Below, one piece after another: positions 1-10,555 of a stretch of DNA of 64,000 bases. The stretch's first letter is position 1. Every line of letters starts with the position of its first letter. The notes under the pieces were generated by a model. That model was given only the letters and a program-made list of their open reading frames with translations. It ran no database searches and had not been told where the DNA came from. The DNA lies in contig JAEOAD010000040.1 in the NCBI GenBank assembly GCA_036365145.1, positions 16,839,501-16,903,500 on the forward strand. The letters are read 5' to 3'. The stretch is from Orientallactaga sibirica. Lineage: Eukaryota; Chordata; Mammalia; Rodentia; Dipodidae. The position numbers were made by a program, and so were the translations under genes.

Positions 1-105
1 GATCACTGTGAGTTTGAGGCCACTCTGAGACTACATAGTGAATTCCAGGTCAGCCTGGGCTAGAGCAAGACCCTACCTCGAAAAACCAAAAAAAAAAAAA
101 AAAAA
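1..105 (+). mobile_element. B1-like SINE, cut by window start
   Basis: Starts inside the element at the gatcactgtgag stretch and ends in an A tail. Confidence 0.85.
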
Positions 106-111
106 GTAAAA

Positions 112-228
112 ATTGCCTGGGTGCGATGGCACATACCTTTAATCCCAGCACTCAGGAGGCAGAGGTAGGAGGATTGCCATGACTCTGAGGCCACCCTGAG
201 ACTACAAAGTGAATTCCAGGTCAGGCAA
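112..228 (+). mobile_element. B1-like SINE, 3' truncated
   Basis: Typical head, but it stops after ccaggtca without tail. Confidence 0.8.
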
Positions 229-239
229 TACGGAACAGC

Positions 240-1165
240 ACTGAAACTAGAGAACTATCATCAGGCCTCAAGATGGATGAGGAAGCACGCATAGTTAGAA
301 GGGCTAACCATGTGAAAGCCTAACAACAGGGGAAGGGCTCAGGGCTGGAAGAGTGCAGAAACAGACCCACACCGTCACTTGATCTGTGACAAGGCAGCAC
401 TGCAGTAAACAAGAAACATCCGTCAGGAATGGACCTTGATCCCACCTCATGCCCCATTTAAAAACAACTCCCCTCTTCATGTCCTTCTAGTCGACAGACC
501 ACAGAAAGCACTCACTACAAAGGGAACAAGTTGTAAATTCACCTATTAAATGCAGTTAGAGGGAAAAAATAATCAAAGTACATCTATACATCCAACCCCT
601 CCCCCTGGAACTATCCTTGTAACTAGTCAGCAAACTGTTTATGTGAAACAGCTAGTTCCTGATCAGTCACATTTTCAGAGGAGCTAGTAAAATTAAATGG
701 GAATGTTTTTCATATGTCTGGAACTATCCTAGTATGATCACACTTTGGAATCCTTAACAGATAGAGGCTACAAAGGCAGACAGTTTACAAGGAAATGTAA
801 TAAGCAACTCCACTGCTTGTACCTCTAAATACAGAGAGTGATACATTGAGGACTCAATTCCACAGAAATACACTATACTATTTAAGCCAACAGACCCTTG
901 AAAGTCTAATGCTTTTGTAAATGAGTTAATAAGACAAAGCTGGTTCAAGGAACAATTTTGGTCCTTATAAACCACTGCTTAAAATGACCTGACACAGATC
1001 CAGATGTTCTAATTCGGTAAGACTAGGAAGGGCCTAACAGGATTGTAGGAAGAATGAACCCACAAAGCCACTAGACCGGCTTGGCTGCTGCTCTACCTGC
1101 AAACCAAGGTTAAGATACTTTTCTGTTCTTGTAATTGTCAATAATGCTATCCTCCCCCCACAAAA
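240..1165. other. OCIAD1 intron, no recognised element
   Basis: AT-rich sequence without splice-bounded frames or young repeats. Left of the exon-4 donor, so it belongs to the following intron. Confidence 0.5.
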
Positions 1166-1175
1166 AGTAAGCTTT

Positions 1176-1417
1176 TCTTTTATTTTTTTTGGAGAGAGAC
1201 ACAGGAGAGGGGAGGGAGTGGGAGACAGAGAATGGATGCACCAGAGCCTCTCAGCCAATGTGAACAAACTCCAGACGCATGCACCCTCTTGTGGGCAAGT
1301 GTGGCATTGCGCCCTTGCGTCACTGCATTTGGCTAAACGTGGGACCTGGAGATTGGAACCGGCATTCTTAGGCTTAGCAGGCAGGCGCCTTAACTGCTAA
1401 GCCATTTCTCCAGCCCC
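1176..1417 (-). mobile_element. tRNA-derived SINE, long form
   Basis: Reverse copy ending in ctccagcccc, with the internal insert that reads gggcaagtgtggcattgcgc. Confidence 0.88.
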
Positions 1418-1427
1418 AAAAACTATT

Positions 1428-1555
1428 TTTTGAGGCAGGGTCTCACGTAGCCAAGGCTCAAACTACCATGGAGCCAAAGATGACCTTGAACTTCTTACCC
1501 TTCTGGCTATATCTATCTAGTGTTGGGATTACAGACGTGCTACCACGACAGAGGG
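1428..1555 (-). mobile_element. Old B1-like SINE
   Basis: Diverged reverse copy (gaggcagggtctcacgtagcc ... gggattacagacgtg). Confidence 0.6.
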
Positions 1556-1597
1556 GTGTATGTATGCACGTGCATATGTGGTGATAGGGAATGAAGG

Positions 1598-1700
1598 CTT
1601 AAACTCACCATGGAGCCAAAGATGACCTTGAACTTCTGACCTTCCTGCCTCCATCGCCCAAGTGCTGTGATTACAGGCATGTGCCATCACGTCAGGGGTG
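1598..1700 (-). mobile_element. Old B1-like fragment
   Basis: Shares the phrase accatggagccaaagatgac with the fragment at 1,465, so a local duplication is possible. Confidence 0.5.
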
Positions 1701-1834
1701 TGTCTGTGTATTCTGATTGGAATTTGATGCCAAGGCTCTGTGGCACAAGGCTAGACACTATACCAACTGGGCTACATTCCTAGCCTAGATGCTATCAAAT
1801 TCTCCAATCAATAAAAACCAAGCAAGCGGGTCTA

Positions 1835-1982
1835 AGGAGACGTGTGGTGGCACATACCTTTAGTCCCAGCACTCAGGAGCCTAAAGTGTAGAAGGACTGC
1901 TGTTTGAGGCCTGCTTGAGCTACAGTGAGCTCCAGGTTAACCTGGACTACAGTGAGACTCTGTCTCAAAGAAAACCAAAAAC
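1835..1982 (+). mobile_element. B1-like SINE, diverged
   Basis: Full length with several substitutions in the middle; abuts the next SINE. Confidence 0.75.
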
Positions 1983-2204
1983 GGGCTGGAGAGATGTCTT
2001 AGAGGTTAAGACACATGCCTGCAAAGCCTAAGGATCCAGGTTTGATTTTCCAGGTCCCACGTAAGCCAGATGCACATGGTGGCACATGCATCTGGAGTTA
2101 ATCTGCAGTGGCTAGAGGCCATGGAGCACCCATTCTCTCCCCCCTACCCATCTCTCTGTGTCTCTAATAAATAACTAAAAATAACATCTTAAAAAAAAAA
2201 AAAA
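1983..2204 (+). mobile_element. tRNA-derived SINE, short form
   Basis: Full length, ending 85 bp from OCIAD1 exon 4. Confidence 0.9.
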
Positions 2205-2288
2205 ACCAAATCAACAAAATCAGCAAACTATGGTAGAAGTTAACAAGATATCCAAAATAAGAAAGAAATTCAAAGTTCAAACATTTAC

Positions 2289-2342
2289 CTTTACTGATTA
2301 ATCCTTGAGTAATCAACATGCTTGTTGCAGCCAATGGCACAG
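2289..2342 (-). CDS. OCIAD1: OCIAD1 exon 4 (first hydrophobic helix)
   Basis: A 54-nt exon follows a good acceptor (tttttctcctacag) and ends at AAAG|gtaaat. Joined to exon 3 it reads S-V-P-L-A-A-T-S-M-L-I-T-Q-G-L-I-S-K-G, the first hydrophobic segment of the OCIA domain, which inserts in the membrane. It is phase 1 on both sides like exon 3. The open frame runs on into intron with no family match, so the splice boundary, not the open frame, defines the exon. Confidence 0.95.
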
Positions 2343-2757
2343 CTGTAGGAGAAAAAGAGCTAGTCATTTTCCATAAAGAAACGATGCTGCTGAGTTACAG
2401 TAAAATCACCTACAAGGAGACCAACAATAGGTCTGCAAATGCTATACTGGGTGACAGTGAAAACTCAAAAAGCAGTGCAAGAAAGCATCAGAGAATTCAG
2501 AAAACCTCTAGGTTTAGGCTCTAAATCATTTAAGGTAGTCAACTATAGTAAGAGTGAGATGACGAAATGTTAGTGTCTACTGAAGAGAAGGGGAAAGGGA
2601 TGACTCAGAAACACACTGCAGCGAGAACTGATAACACCCAAGCTCCTCCACACAGTAAAGAAAGTGCACTACGAGTGTTATGTGCATCATCTCCTTTCTT
2701 TGTCGCATCTTGCTAAGATAGGTAAGATTACAATTTTTTAAAAAATAAGAAAACCGC

Positions 2758-2812
2758 CATTCTCTCTCACTCTAATAAATAAAAAGAAATTTAAAAAAAA
2801 AAATCTTTTTAA
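2758..2812 (+). mobile_element. tRNA-derived SINE, 3' end only
   Basis: CT stretch plus ctctaataaat tail just before a second copy. Confidence 0.6.
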
Positions 2813-2815
2813 AAA

Positions 2816-2975
2816 GGGCTGGAGAGATGGCATAGCAGTTCAGGTGCTTGCCTGAGAAGCCTAAGGACCCAGGTTTGATTCTCCAGGTCTCAAGTAAGCC
2901 AGATGCACATGGTGGCGCATGCATCTCTCTCACTCTCTCTCTAATAAATAAAAAGAAATTAAAAAGAAGAAGAAG
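2816..2975 (+). mobile_element. tRNA-derived SINE, internal deletion
   Basis: Lacks the segment between gcatgcatct and the CT-rich tail. Confidence 0.85.
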
Positions 2976-2981
2976 AAAACT

Positions 2982-3140
2982 GAGAGCCAGGCATGGTGGT
3001 GCATGCCTTTAATCCCAGCACTTGGGAGGCAGAGGTAGGAAGATCGCCATGAGTTCAAGGACATCCTGAGACTACCTAGTGAATTCCAGGTCAGCCTGGG
3101 CTAGAGTGAAACCCTACCTCAAAATAAAGAAATAAGAAAA
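2982..3140 (+). mobile_element. B1-like SINE
   Basis: Full length, A-rich tail. Confidence 0.9.
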
Positions 3141-3314
3141 CTGGAACTTAGAAGTTACAAACCTTTCTCAAAACCATAGTTAGTTTCAACAACAGGTCTT
3201 ACAATCTAATGACATCTATTTGATAACCCAAAACACAAGGCATATTTGACCATAATCACAGCGGCTGGGAGAATAAAAACATCTATCACAATTATTTCTC
3301 AAAACTATATGGAA

Positions 3315-3479
3315 AGCCGGGCATGGTGGCACACACCTTTAATCCCAGCACTCGGAAGGCAGATGTAGGAGGATCACTGGTGAGTTCAAGGCCACTCTGA
3401 GACTACCTAGTGAATTCCAGGTGAGCCTGAGCTAGAGTAAGACCCTACTGCGAAAAACCAAAAAAAAAAAAAAAAAAAA
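3315..3479 (+). mobile_element. B1-like SINE
   Basis: Full length; its A tail is followed by a short TG/TA run. Confidence 0.9.
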
Positions 3480-3557
3480 GTATGTGTATGTGTATATATA
3501 TATATGTATATTACCCCATCGTAATTCCAAAATGACTTATAACTTGAAAACTGCTAT

Positions 3558-3772
3558 GAAGGATGGAAAGATGGGCTCAGTGGTTAAAGACACTTGTTTG
3601 CAAAGCCTGACAGCCTGGCTTTGATTCCCCAGTACTCAATGCACAACCAGATAGATGGTGCATTGCATCTGAAGTTCATGTGCAGTGGCCATGAGGCCCT
3701 GGTATACCCACATTCACTCACACACTCACTCTCACTTTCTGAGATAAATAAAATATTAAAAAAAAAAAAAAA
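3558..3772 (+). mobile_element. tRNA-derived SINE, diverged
   Basis: Belongs to the subset reading cctgacagcctgg between the A and B boxes. Confidence 0.8.
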
Positions 3773-3780
3773 CCTGCTAT

Positions 3781-4335
3781 GGGGCTGGAGAGATGGCTTA
3801 GCAGTTAAGGCGTTTGCTTGCAAAGCCCAAGGACCCAGGTTCACCCTCCAAGGCTCAGGGACCATTGCAGAAGAGGGGGCGGATAGAATGGAAGAGCCAA
3901 AGGAAGGGTATGACTCCTTACAATGCAACTGCCCAGACAGAAATTGGCTTCGATATCCATGACATTCAGTGCCTAGCAATACCTTCACAAGACCCTCATA
4001 ATAGAAGAAAAAGATGATGACATCAAATTAAAAGAGAGACTAATGGAGAGAGGGAGGGGATATGATGGAGATTGGAGTTCTAAAGGGAAATGGGGGAGGG
4101 GAGGGAAATATACATATTTGTATATAAGTATAGAAGTTGTGAAGAAAAAAAATATTAAAAAATATAAATAAACAAAGGACCCAGGTTCGATTCCCCAGGA
4201 CCCACGTTAGCCAGATGCACAAGGGGGCACACACATCTGGAGTTCGTTTGCAGTAGCTGGAGGCCCTGGTGTACCCATTCTCTCTCTCTCCTTCTTCCTC
4301 TCTGTCAAATAAATAAAAATAAATAAAAAAAAAAA
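3781..4335 (+). mobile_element. tRNA-derived SINE split by L1 insertion
   Basis: The left part ends at ggttc (3,842). The right part resumes at 4,175 with the duplicated 14 bases and continues to the tail. Confidence 0.9.
3843..4174 (+). mobile_element. L1 3' end, 5' truncated, inserted in SINE
   Basis: L1-type 3' UTR (purine-rich gagggaggggatatgatgg block, A-rich end), flanked by the 14-bp duplication aaggacccaggttc at 3,829-3,842 and 4,175-4,188. No coding part remains. Confidence 0.8.
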
Positions 4336-4349
4336 ATTTTTAAGCCTGT

Positions 4350-4530
4350 TATGATGAACCAAGTGTGGTGGCACACGCCTTTAATCCCAGCACTTGGGAG
4401 GCAGAGGTAGGAGGATCGCCGTGAGTTCAAGGCCACCCTGAGACTACATAGATAATTCCAGGTCAGCCTGGGCTAGAGTGAAACCCTACCTCAAAAACCA
4501 AAAAACAAAACAAACAACAAAAAAACCCTG
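4350..4530 (+). mobile_element. B1-like SINE
   Basis: Full length with a caaacaacaaaa tail. Confidence 0.88.
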
Positions 4531-5110
4531 CTATGAATCTCTGCTCTCTATACCAGCACTGAGTTTTCTGCTTTGATGGGAGTGGGTCCTCCCAACCAAC
4601 ACAGCAAGCAACTTGATCTGGAAACTTGACTAGTGAACAAGCTCCCTAGAGACACAAAACTTGGCCTTCGTGCTAAGCAATACTACTAGCTGGTGGACAG
4701 ATTAAACAGCCTTTGTGTGACTCCCTGGGAGGAGACTCTTGGAGGCTTACACCTGCCTTCCTGTGGACTTTAAACATTCTGCTTTGCCAGACCTCGCTTT
4801 GTGTGCCATCACTGTCAATTATTTTAAACTTAAATAGGTGCATGGAGTTGGTGAAGACCACACTGGCAATCCTGCTCCTGAACAGAGGATGGCAAACGTG
4901 CTTTATCAAGAGCCAGATGGTAAACCCTCTGCTTTGTCCCAGCAGCTACTCGAGTGCTATTTAAAGGCAACAGCACCCAGGGAAAACCCAATTAAAAACA
5001 ACCCAATAAAACTTTACTCATGAGCACAAAACATTAATAAGTATTAATTTCATGTAATTTGCACATGTAAGAAAAACTTTTCCCCTTAACCATTTAAAAA
5101 TTGTAAAACT
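4531..5110. other. OCIAD1 intron 3, unique sequence
   Basis: No element recognised. Open frames on both strands have no supporting splice sites or family match. Confidence 0.45.
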
Positions 5111-5111
5111 A

Positions 5112-5312
5112 GGGCTAGAGATACAGCTTAGCAATTAAGGCACTTGCCTGCAAAGCCAAAGGACCCAGGTTTGCTTCCCTAGGACCCATGTAAGCCAGAT
5201 ACACAAAGGGGTACGTGTGTCTGGAGTTCATCTGCAGCAGCTGAAGGCCCTGGCATGCCCATTCTCTCCCTCTCTCTTCTTTTCTCAAATAAATAAATAA
5301 AAAATTTTTAAA
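5112..5312 (+). mobile_element. tRNA-derived SINE, short form
   Basis: Complete, tail aaataaataaataaa. Confidence 0.9.
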
Positions 5313-5342
5313 TTGTAAAACCATTGTTAAAAAAGAAAAGGA

Positions 5343-5592
5343 GGGGCTGGAGAGATGGCTTAGCGGTTAAACGCTTGCCTATGAAGCCTAAGGACCCCGG
5401 TTCAAGGCTTGATTCTCCAGGACCCACGTAAGCCAGATGCACAAGGGGGTGCATGCATCTGGAGTTTGTTTGCAGTGGCTGGAGGCCCTGGCGCACCCAT
5501 TCTCTCTCCTCTCTCTCTCTCTCTCTCTACCTATTTCTGTATCTCTCTCTCTCAAATAAATAATAAAATATTTAAAAAAAAAAAAAAAAAGA
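5343..5592 (+). mobile_element. tRNA-derived SINE, short form
   Basis: Carries the ggttcaaggcttgattctcc extension at the B box seen in several copies. Confidence 0.9.
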
Positions 5593-5619
5593 AAAGGAGT
5601 TGAGAAAACAGTAAGAAAG

Positions 5620-5834
5620 AGGCTGGAGAGATGGCTTAGTGGTTAAAGGTGCTTTCTTGCAAAACTTGATGGCCGGGGTTCAATTCCCCAGTACCCACGT
5701 AAAGCCAAATGCCAAGTGGCACAAGTGTGTGGAGTTCATCTGCAGTGGCAGGAGGCCCTGACACACCCATTCTCTCTCTGACTACTTCTTTTATCTTTCT
5801 TTCTCAAATAAATAAATAAAATACTTTTAAAAAA
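5620..5834 (+). mobile_element. tRNA-derived SINE
   Basis: Subset with cttgatggccgg between the boxes. Confidence 0.88.
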
Positions 5835-5835
5835 A

Positions 5836-6010
5836 GCTGGGTGTGGTGGCACACACCTTTAATCCCAGCACTTGGGAGGCAGAGGTCGGAGGATCACCCT
5901 AAGTTCAAAGCCACCCTGAGATTACATAGTGAATTCCAGGTAAGCCTGGGCTAGAGTGAGACCCTACCCTGAAAAACCGAAAAATGAAAAAAAGAAAAAC
6001 AAAACAAAAC
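5836..6010 (+). mobile_element. B1-like SINE
   Basis: Directly joined to the preceding SINE tail. Confidence 0.9.
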
Positions 6011-6022
6011 AAACATGGTGAA

Positions 6023-6240
6023 GGGCTAGAGAGATGGTTTAGTAGTTAAGGCACTTCCCTGTAAAACCTAAGGACCCACATTCAAATCCCCAGTACCCAC
6101 GTAAGCCAGCTGCACAAGGTGGCACATGCGTCTGGAGTTCCTTTACAGTGGCAAGAGACCCTAGCATGATCATTCTCTCTTTCCATACAATACATAATAT
6201 TTGTCTCAATTAAATAAACAAAAATATTTTTTTAAAAAAA
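6023..6240 (+). mobile_element. tRNA-derived SINE
   Basis: Complete, moderately diverged. Confidence 0.88.
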
Positions 6241-6244
6241 CAGT

Positions 6245-6359
6245 GGGGCTGGAGAGATGGTTTGGTGGTTAAGGCGCCTGCCTGCAAAGCTAAGAACACT
6301 TGTTCAAATCTCTAGGTCCCACGTTTAGCCAGATGCAAAAATAACGCAAGCATGCAATG

Positions 6360-6409
<50 letters not shown>

Positions 6410-6512
6410 GCGCACGTGTCTGAAGTTTGTTCATAGCAGCTGAAAAGGCCCTGGCATGCCCATTCTCTCTCTGACTCTCTCTCTCTCAGTGTCTTTCAAA
6501 TTAAAAAAAAAA
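6245..6512 (+). mobile_element. tRNA-derived SINE with internal (CA)n
   Basis: A CA run at 6,361-6,406 lies where the long-form insert normally sits. Confidence 0.85.
6361..6406 (+). repeat. (CA)n microsatellite
   Basis: About 23 units inside a SINE. Confidence 0.95.
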
Positions 6513-6514
6513 AT

Positions 6515-6672
6515 TGCTGGGCATAGTGGCGCACACCTTTAATCCCAGCACTTGGGAGGCAGAGGTAGGAGGATCACTGTTCAAGGCCACCCTGAGACTA
6601 CGTAGTGAATTCCAGGTCAGCCTGAGCTACAGTGAGACCCTACCTCGGAAAACAAAAAAAAAAAAAAAAAAT
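6515..6672 (+). mobile_element. B1-like SINE
   Basis: Complete, slight deletion after ggatcactg. Confidence 0.9.
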
Positions 6673-6695
6673 TTAAATTGTAAAAAAAACGGTGA

Positions 6696-6898
6696 GGGGC
6701 TGGAGAGATGGCTTAGTGGTTAAGGCATTTGCCTGCAAAGCCAAAGGACCCAGGTTCAATTCCCCAGGACCCATGTAAGACAGATGCACAAGGGGCACAT
6801 GTGTCTGGAGTCTGTTTGCAGTGGCTAGAGGCCCTGGCGTGCTCATTCTCTCTCTACCTCTCTCTCTGCTTGCAAATAAATAAAATTTTTTAAAAAGT
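6696..6898 (+). mobile_element. tRNA-derived SINE, short form
   Basis: Complete. Confidence 0.92.
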
Positions 6899-6906
6899 GA
6901 AAGCCC

Positions 6907-7044
6907 GAGCTGGGCATGGTGGCGCCCACGCCTTTAATCCCAGCACTTGGGAGGCAGAGGTAGGAGGATCGCCATGAGTTCAAGGCCACCCTGAGATTAC
7001 AGAATGAGATCCAGGTCAGCCTGAGCAAGAGTGAGACCCTACCT

Positions 7045-7076
<32 letters not shown>
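6907..7076 (+). mobile_element. B1-like SINE with long A tail
   Basis: Full body followed by about 30 A. Confidence 0.92.
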
Positions 7077-7078
<2 letters not shown>

Positions 7079-7326
7079 GAAAGCCCGATTTAAAATTATT
7101 TAAATACCAAAAAAGTACCTTTTATTATTTCACTTATCACATATGTTACTATTAATAGGCATTTATGGAAATGCTACCTATAGTTCACTGCCCTTCAAGG
7201 TACATTTGACACAATGACCCTACATCTATTTCAAAGGTTATGCACATGCAAATGCAGACATTTCCAGCTAGAAATAAATCTGGAGCCATCAGCCCAGCAT
7301 TACAACAACCCAAACCTTATCATTTA

Positions 7327-7333
7327 TTATTTT

Positions 7334-7372
<39 letters not shown>

Positions 7373-7375
7373 TTT
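7327..7375 (+). repeat. (TTTA)n microsatellite
   Basis: About 12 units; heads a T-rich degraded reverse SINE. Confidence 0.9.
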
Positions 7376-7464
7376 CTGCAGCTAGGATTTTACTATGTAG
7401 CTCAGCAACCCACCACGAAGTCAAGATCCTTCTGCCTTTGCCTCGTGAGTACTGACATCACGCA

Positions 7465-7651
7465 CCAGGTTTTTTTTTTTTTTTTGGAGGGGGGGAGTGC
7501 CACATGTCCTATGGTAGCCTCACCTTCTACCTTGAGGCAGAGTATTTCATTATTCACCACAGCATTTGCCCACTATGTTGGCCTGCAAGCTTTCCATAGG
7601 GCCTCACCTTGCAAGGCAAACGTTGTGTTCATTGAGCCATCTCCCCAGCCC
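7465..7651 (-). mobile_element. Degraded reverse SINE
   Basis: T tract at one end and gagccatctccccagccc at the other mark an old tRNA-derived element; the middle is not alignable by eye. Confidence 0.4.
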
Positions 7652-8006
7652 ATGTCTTTCTCTTAATTCTGCCATCCATACTTGAAAATATTTTGTTGAA
7701 CCAAAATGCAAAATGGCCACAGTGAACTTACTTCACTCTATGAACAAGAACTTCTAATTATATCTTTCAATCAGTATTATCATAAACTGAGTATTGTGAA
7801 GATTTCATTACTTTTCCTTCATTCTCTTGTAATCAATATTAAGTTATTTGCACGTTTGTATACGGGCATGCCAGAGCCTCTAACATGAGGGTAATAATTA
7901 TCAACCTTACTGGGTTTTATTTATAAGTTCATGTAACGCTAATAACGTGCCATTATTGACAAAACTTCATAGTTTTGAAAAAAAACTTTGGACCTATTTA
8001 ACTTTT
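7652..8006. other. OCIAD1 intron 3, unique AT-rich
   Basis: Nothing recognised. Confidence 0.4.
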
Positions 8007-8170
8007 GTAAATTATTTTTATTATTTGAAGGCAGAGAAAGAGAGAATGGGCCAACTAGGGACTTTTGTTGGTACAAACAACTCCAAATGCATGCCCTACT
8101 TTGTACGTCTGGCCTTACGTGGGTACCCAGGAATTGAACCTGGGCCAGCGGGCTTTGCGATCCCCAGCCC
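8007..8170 (-). mobile_element. tRNA-derived SINE, old
   Basis: Diverged reverse copy ending 189 bp from exon 3. Confidence 0.7.
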
Positions 8171-8644
8171 CAATCAATTAGTTTAAAATGTGCACAATTC
8201 TATTTCCTTAACCTCTACTTAGCAACAACCACAAACACGCCAAAAGTGGGCCAAGTAATGTGAAATAATGTTCTATATGGAATTATGATGTCACACACAA
8301 ATTCAAGTCAAATTTTCTGGTAAAAATTCTAGATCAAATTGATAGAAAAATGACTTACATCTGAACCAGAAGCTCTCATCATTGCACTCTGCAAAGACTC
8401 TTCTCTCTTCCTCTGTCGGAATGTAATCAGCTCCTATGTCTTTTTACCAAGGAGAATTGAAAAGTAATAAAATAGCCTGAAAAATTAGCTCACTGTAATA
8501 TTAACAAAAAACACCCAGCACTTAAAAAAATGAAACAATTGGCTTGTCATCTTTTAACAACTGTAACATCAAATGGACTTTAATGTTACTATCCACTAAT
8601 CAGCACAGGATAACGTAGTACTCTCAGTGCTAAAGGCAAATATG
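8171..8644. other. Unique sequence around OCIAD1 exon 3
   Basis: Apart from the 81-nt exon, AT-rich intron. Confidence 0.5.
8359..8439 (-). CDS. OCIAD1: OCIAD1 exon 3 (start of OCIA domain)
   Basis: An 81-nt exon encodes (H)-I-G-A-D-Y-I-P-T-E-E-E-R-R-V-F-A-E-C-N and then D-E-S-F-W-F-R, the highly conserved entry to the OCIA domain. The donor is excellent (AGAT|gtaagt). The acceptor (ctccttggtaaaaag) has a short, purine-interrupted tract, yet it is the only AG that keeps frame with exon 2. The human protein has proline where this has alanine (G-P-D versus G-A-D, from memory). Length is a multiple of three with phase 1 at both ends, so skipping would keep the frame. Confidence 0.96.
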
Positions 8645-8808
8645 GGCCAGATGTGGTGCCACATGGCTTTAATCCCAACAGCTGGGAGACTGAGGGATAG
8701 GAGGATCACTGTGAGTTCAAGGCCAGCCTAAGACTACATAGTGAATTCCAGATAAGCTGGGGTTAGAGTAACACCCTACCTTGGGGAAAAAAAGAAAAAG
8801 AAAAAAAT
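8645..8808 (+). mobile_element. B1-like SINE
   Basis: In the intron between exons 2 and 3; moderately diverged. Confidence 0.85.
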
Positions 8809-8837
8809 GGGACCCTTGTTCATATTAAGAATTTCAA

Positions 8838-8995
8838 TCTGCTGGGCATGGAAGGACACATTTAACCCTAACACTAGGGAGGCGAAGGTAGGAGAATCAC
8901 TGTGAGTTCGAAGCCAGCCCAGGACAACAGTGAGTTCCAGGTCAGCCCGGACTACAGTGAGACTCTACTTTGAAAAAAAACAAAAATTTTAAAAA
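8838..8995 (+). mobile_element. B1-like SINE, old
   Basis: Diverged, with acatttaaccctaacac in place of the usual head. Confidence 0.7.
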
Positions 8996-9177
8996 CCAAC
9001 AAAAAATAATAATTTCAAAATGGCAATGAGAGTACATTAAACCAGATATGATGCCCGTGTGACTGTATAGGTGAAGACATTCGTGCTGCCAGCCCAGCTG
9101 CTACTGTTACTCAAACAATGAAATCTTCTTTACATAGAAAGTGCTCCTAAAATAGAAAGACTTAATATGATAGTTAC

Positions 9178-9240
9178 GGGGAATTGGTCTTGGGACTTCT
9201 GCATTCGGCTCCCGAAAATCAGCTCTCCCATTCATCTTTC
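9178..9240 (-). CDS. OCIAD1: OCIAD1 exon 2 with start codon
   Basis: Reading minus strand, a dinucleotide acceptor (gatacag) is followed by five untranslated bases (GAAAG) and an ATG at 9,235-9,233. The frame then gives M-N-G-R-A-D-F-R-E-P-N-A-E-V-P-R-P-I-P, the OCIAD1 N terminus as known in other mammals. The donor after 9,178 reads C|gtaact, and the split codon C+AC encodes the histidine that opens exon 3. The region is polar and lies before the membrane helices. An open frame on the opposite strand here is only its antisense shadow. Confidence 0.95.
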
Positions 9241-10029
9241 CTGTATCAAAAACATTGCGTGTTAGAAACTATCACAAGAGGCCACATATATAAATATATG
9301 CATGTATCATCTATAATAGTTACTGATCTACAGGAAAGCCAGCCAAATATTAAACACAAGATAAAATACTAGACATAATAAAAATAGCTACACGAAAAAA
9401 AAATAGCTACATGAAAGTCATAAACCTAGTAATTAATATTTATGTTTAGTCCTGTAGGCGAAAAAAAAGGGTGTTTTGTTAAGTATTAGCTAATGACTAC
9501 AGAAAGAAAAAATTTTTTATACCATCCTGTCTTGATCCTTCCGGGATTCTACGCCCAAACAGAAGAGGAAAAGAAAAAAAAATCCCAAGTCATCTTGTAG
9601 GCTTCCATTTTAAAACTGATCACAAAACACTGCAGTCTCCCCTACAACACTCTTCAATAACAAAGACGTCACGTCCTTCTCCCCATCCTAGACACCTAGC
9701 AGAAAATTCCACCTCTTGCAAACTTTTCCTCCCTCAGCCCAAACGTCTTCAAATTACTCAGATGCCTATGACATCTGAGATTGCAAAAAGCAATCTCATT
9801 TTGTCTCCCTTTAAACCCATAACCTTGGGCTCTCAGACACCAGCCGACCTGGTGACTGTATTGTCACCGAGGACCACCCAACGGTAAGAAAATGAATTAT
9901 TTTTTTGTTTTTCATGCTTAAGGCAATCGCATGTAAACATGCAACGGTACACACGGTGACGATGACAAATGGACCCTCCCCGGAATTCATTTAGTAACTA
10001 GGTCACCACCCAAGGCCTACAAGGTGCAG
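9241..10029 (-). other. OCIAD1 intron 1, SINE-free
   Basis: Repeat-free stretch between exon 2 and the CpG island, unusual for this window. Confidence 0.5.
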
Positions 10030-10457
10030 GGTTGATTAAAAGAGGGGGGAGGAGGGTGTCGAGCGAATTGGTGCATGGAGAAAGCCTAAAGCCGCTCGAT
10101 CCTCTTGCACCGCAGCATCCTTCCAAAGGGGCCGTGGCGTGGCCCCGTGCACCGGCCGTCCCGTCTCCCCCCACGGCCACCCCCGGCCCAGGCCCGGCGC
10201 ACTGCAGGCCAGCCTCGCGGCGGGAAAATGGCGGAGGGTGGCGCAGATGGGGGGATACAAAGGGGCCTTCCGCGCCACTACACCCACCTCCCGGCGGCGA
10301 CGACGCGGCGAGCCCAGGCGACAAGGACAGAGACACCCCCGAGAAGAAACGGGGGGACCCAGGAGAACGCACGCTGAGGCAGCGAAGGCGGGAAAGGGGC
10401 GGCCACGGACGCCGACGCCCAGGAGTCACCCAGACAGCAGCTCGCAGGGAGCGCGGC

Positions 10458-10465
10458 CCGGAAGT
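10458..10465 (+). promoter_or_regulatory. ETS-family site
   Basis: CCGGAAGT, a full ETS/GABP core, within the OCIAD1 CpG island. Confidence 0.55.
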
Positions 10466-10481
10466 GCTACCTTGGGGGAAG

Positions 10482-10489
10482 TGACGTCA
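10482..10489. promoter_or_regulatory. CRE (CREB/ATF) palindrome
   Basis: Perfect TGACGTCA 17 bp from the ETS core; a frequent pairing in constitutive promoters. Confidence 0.6.
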
Positions 10490-10543
10490 AGACCCCCGTG
10501 GTGCTAGCGGGGGGGTAGTACTGTCAGGGAGCACACGGCTTTC

Positions 10544-10555
10544 TGCGCCTGCGCA
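10544..10555 (+). promoter_or_regulatory. NRF1-like site
   Basis: TGCGCCTGCGCA differs by one base from the NRF1 palindrome. NRF1 control would suit a mitochondrial protein gene. Confidence 0.5.

Noticed and set aside
1..2288. OCIAD1 exon 5 within the left end
   Set aside because: I looked on the minus strand for the expected continuation after the exon-4 donor and saw no matching splice-bounded frame.
10032..10507. Open frames of 122-150 codons on both strands in the CpG island
   Set aside because: All frames are open because stop codons are rare in GC-rich DNA. The predicted peptides are low-complexity P/R/G-rich and unrelated to any family, and the location is the OCIAD1 promoter.
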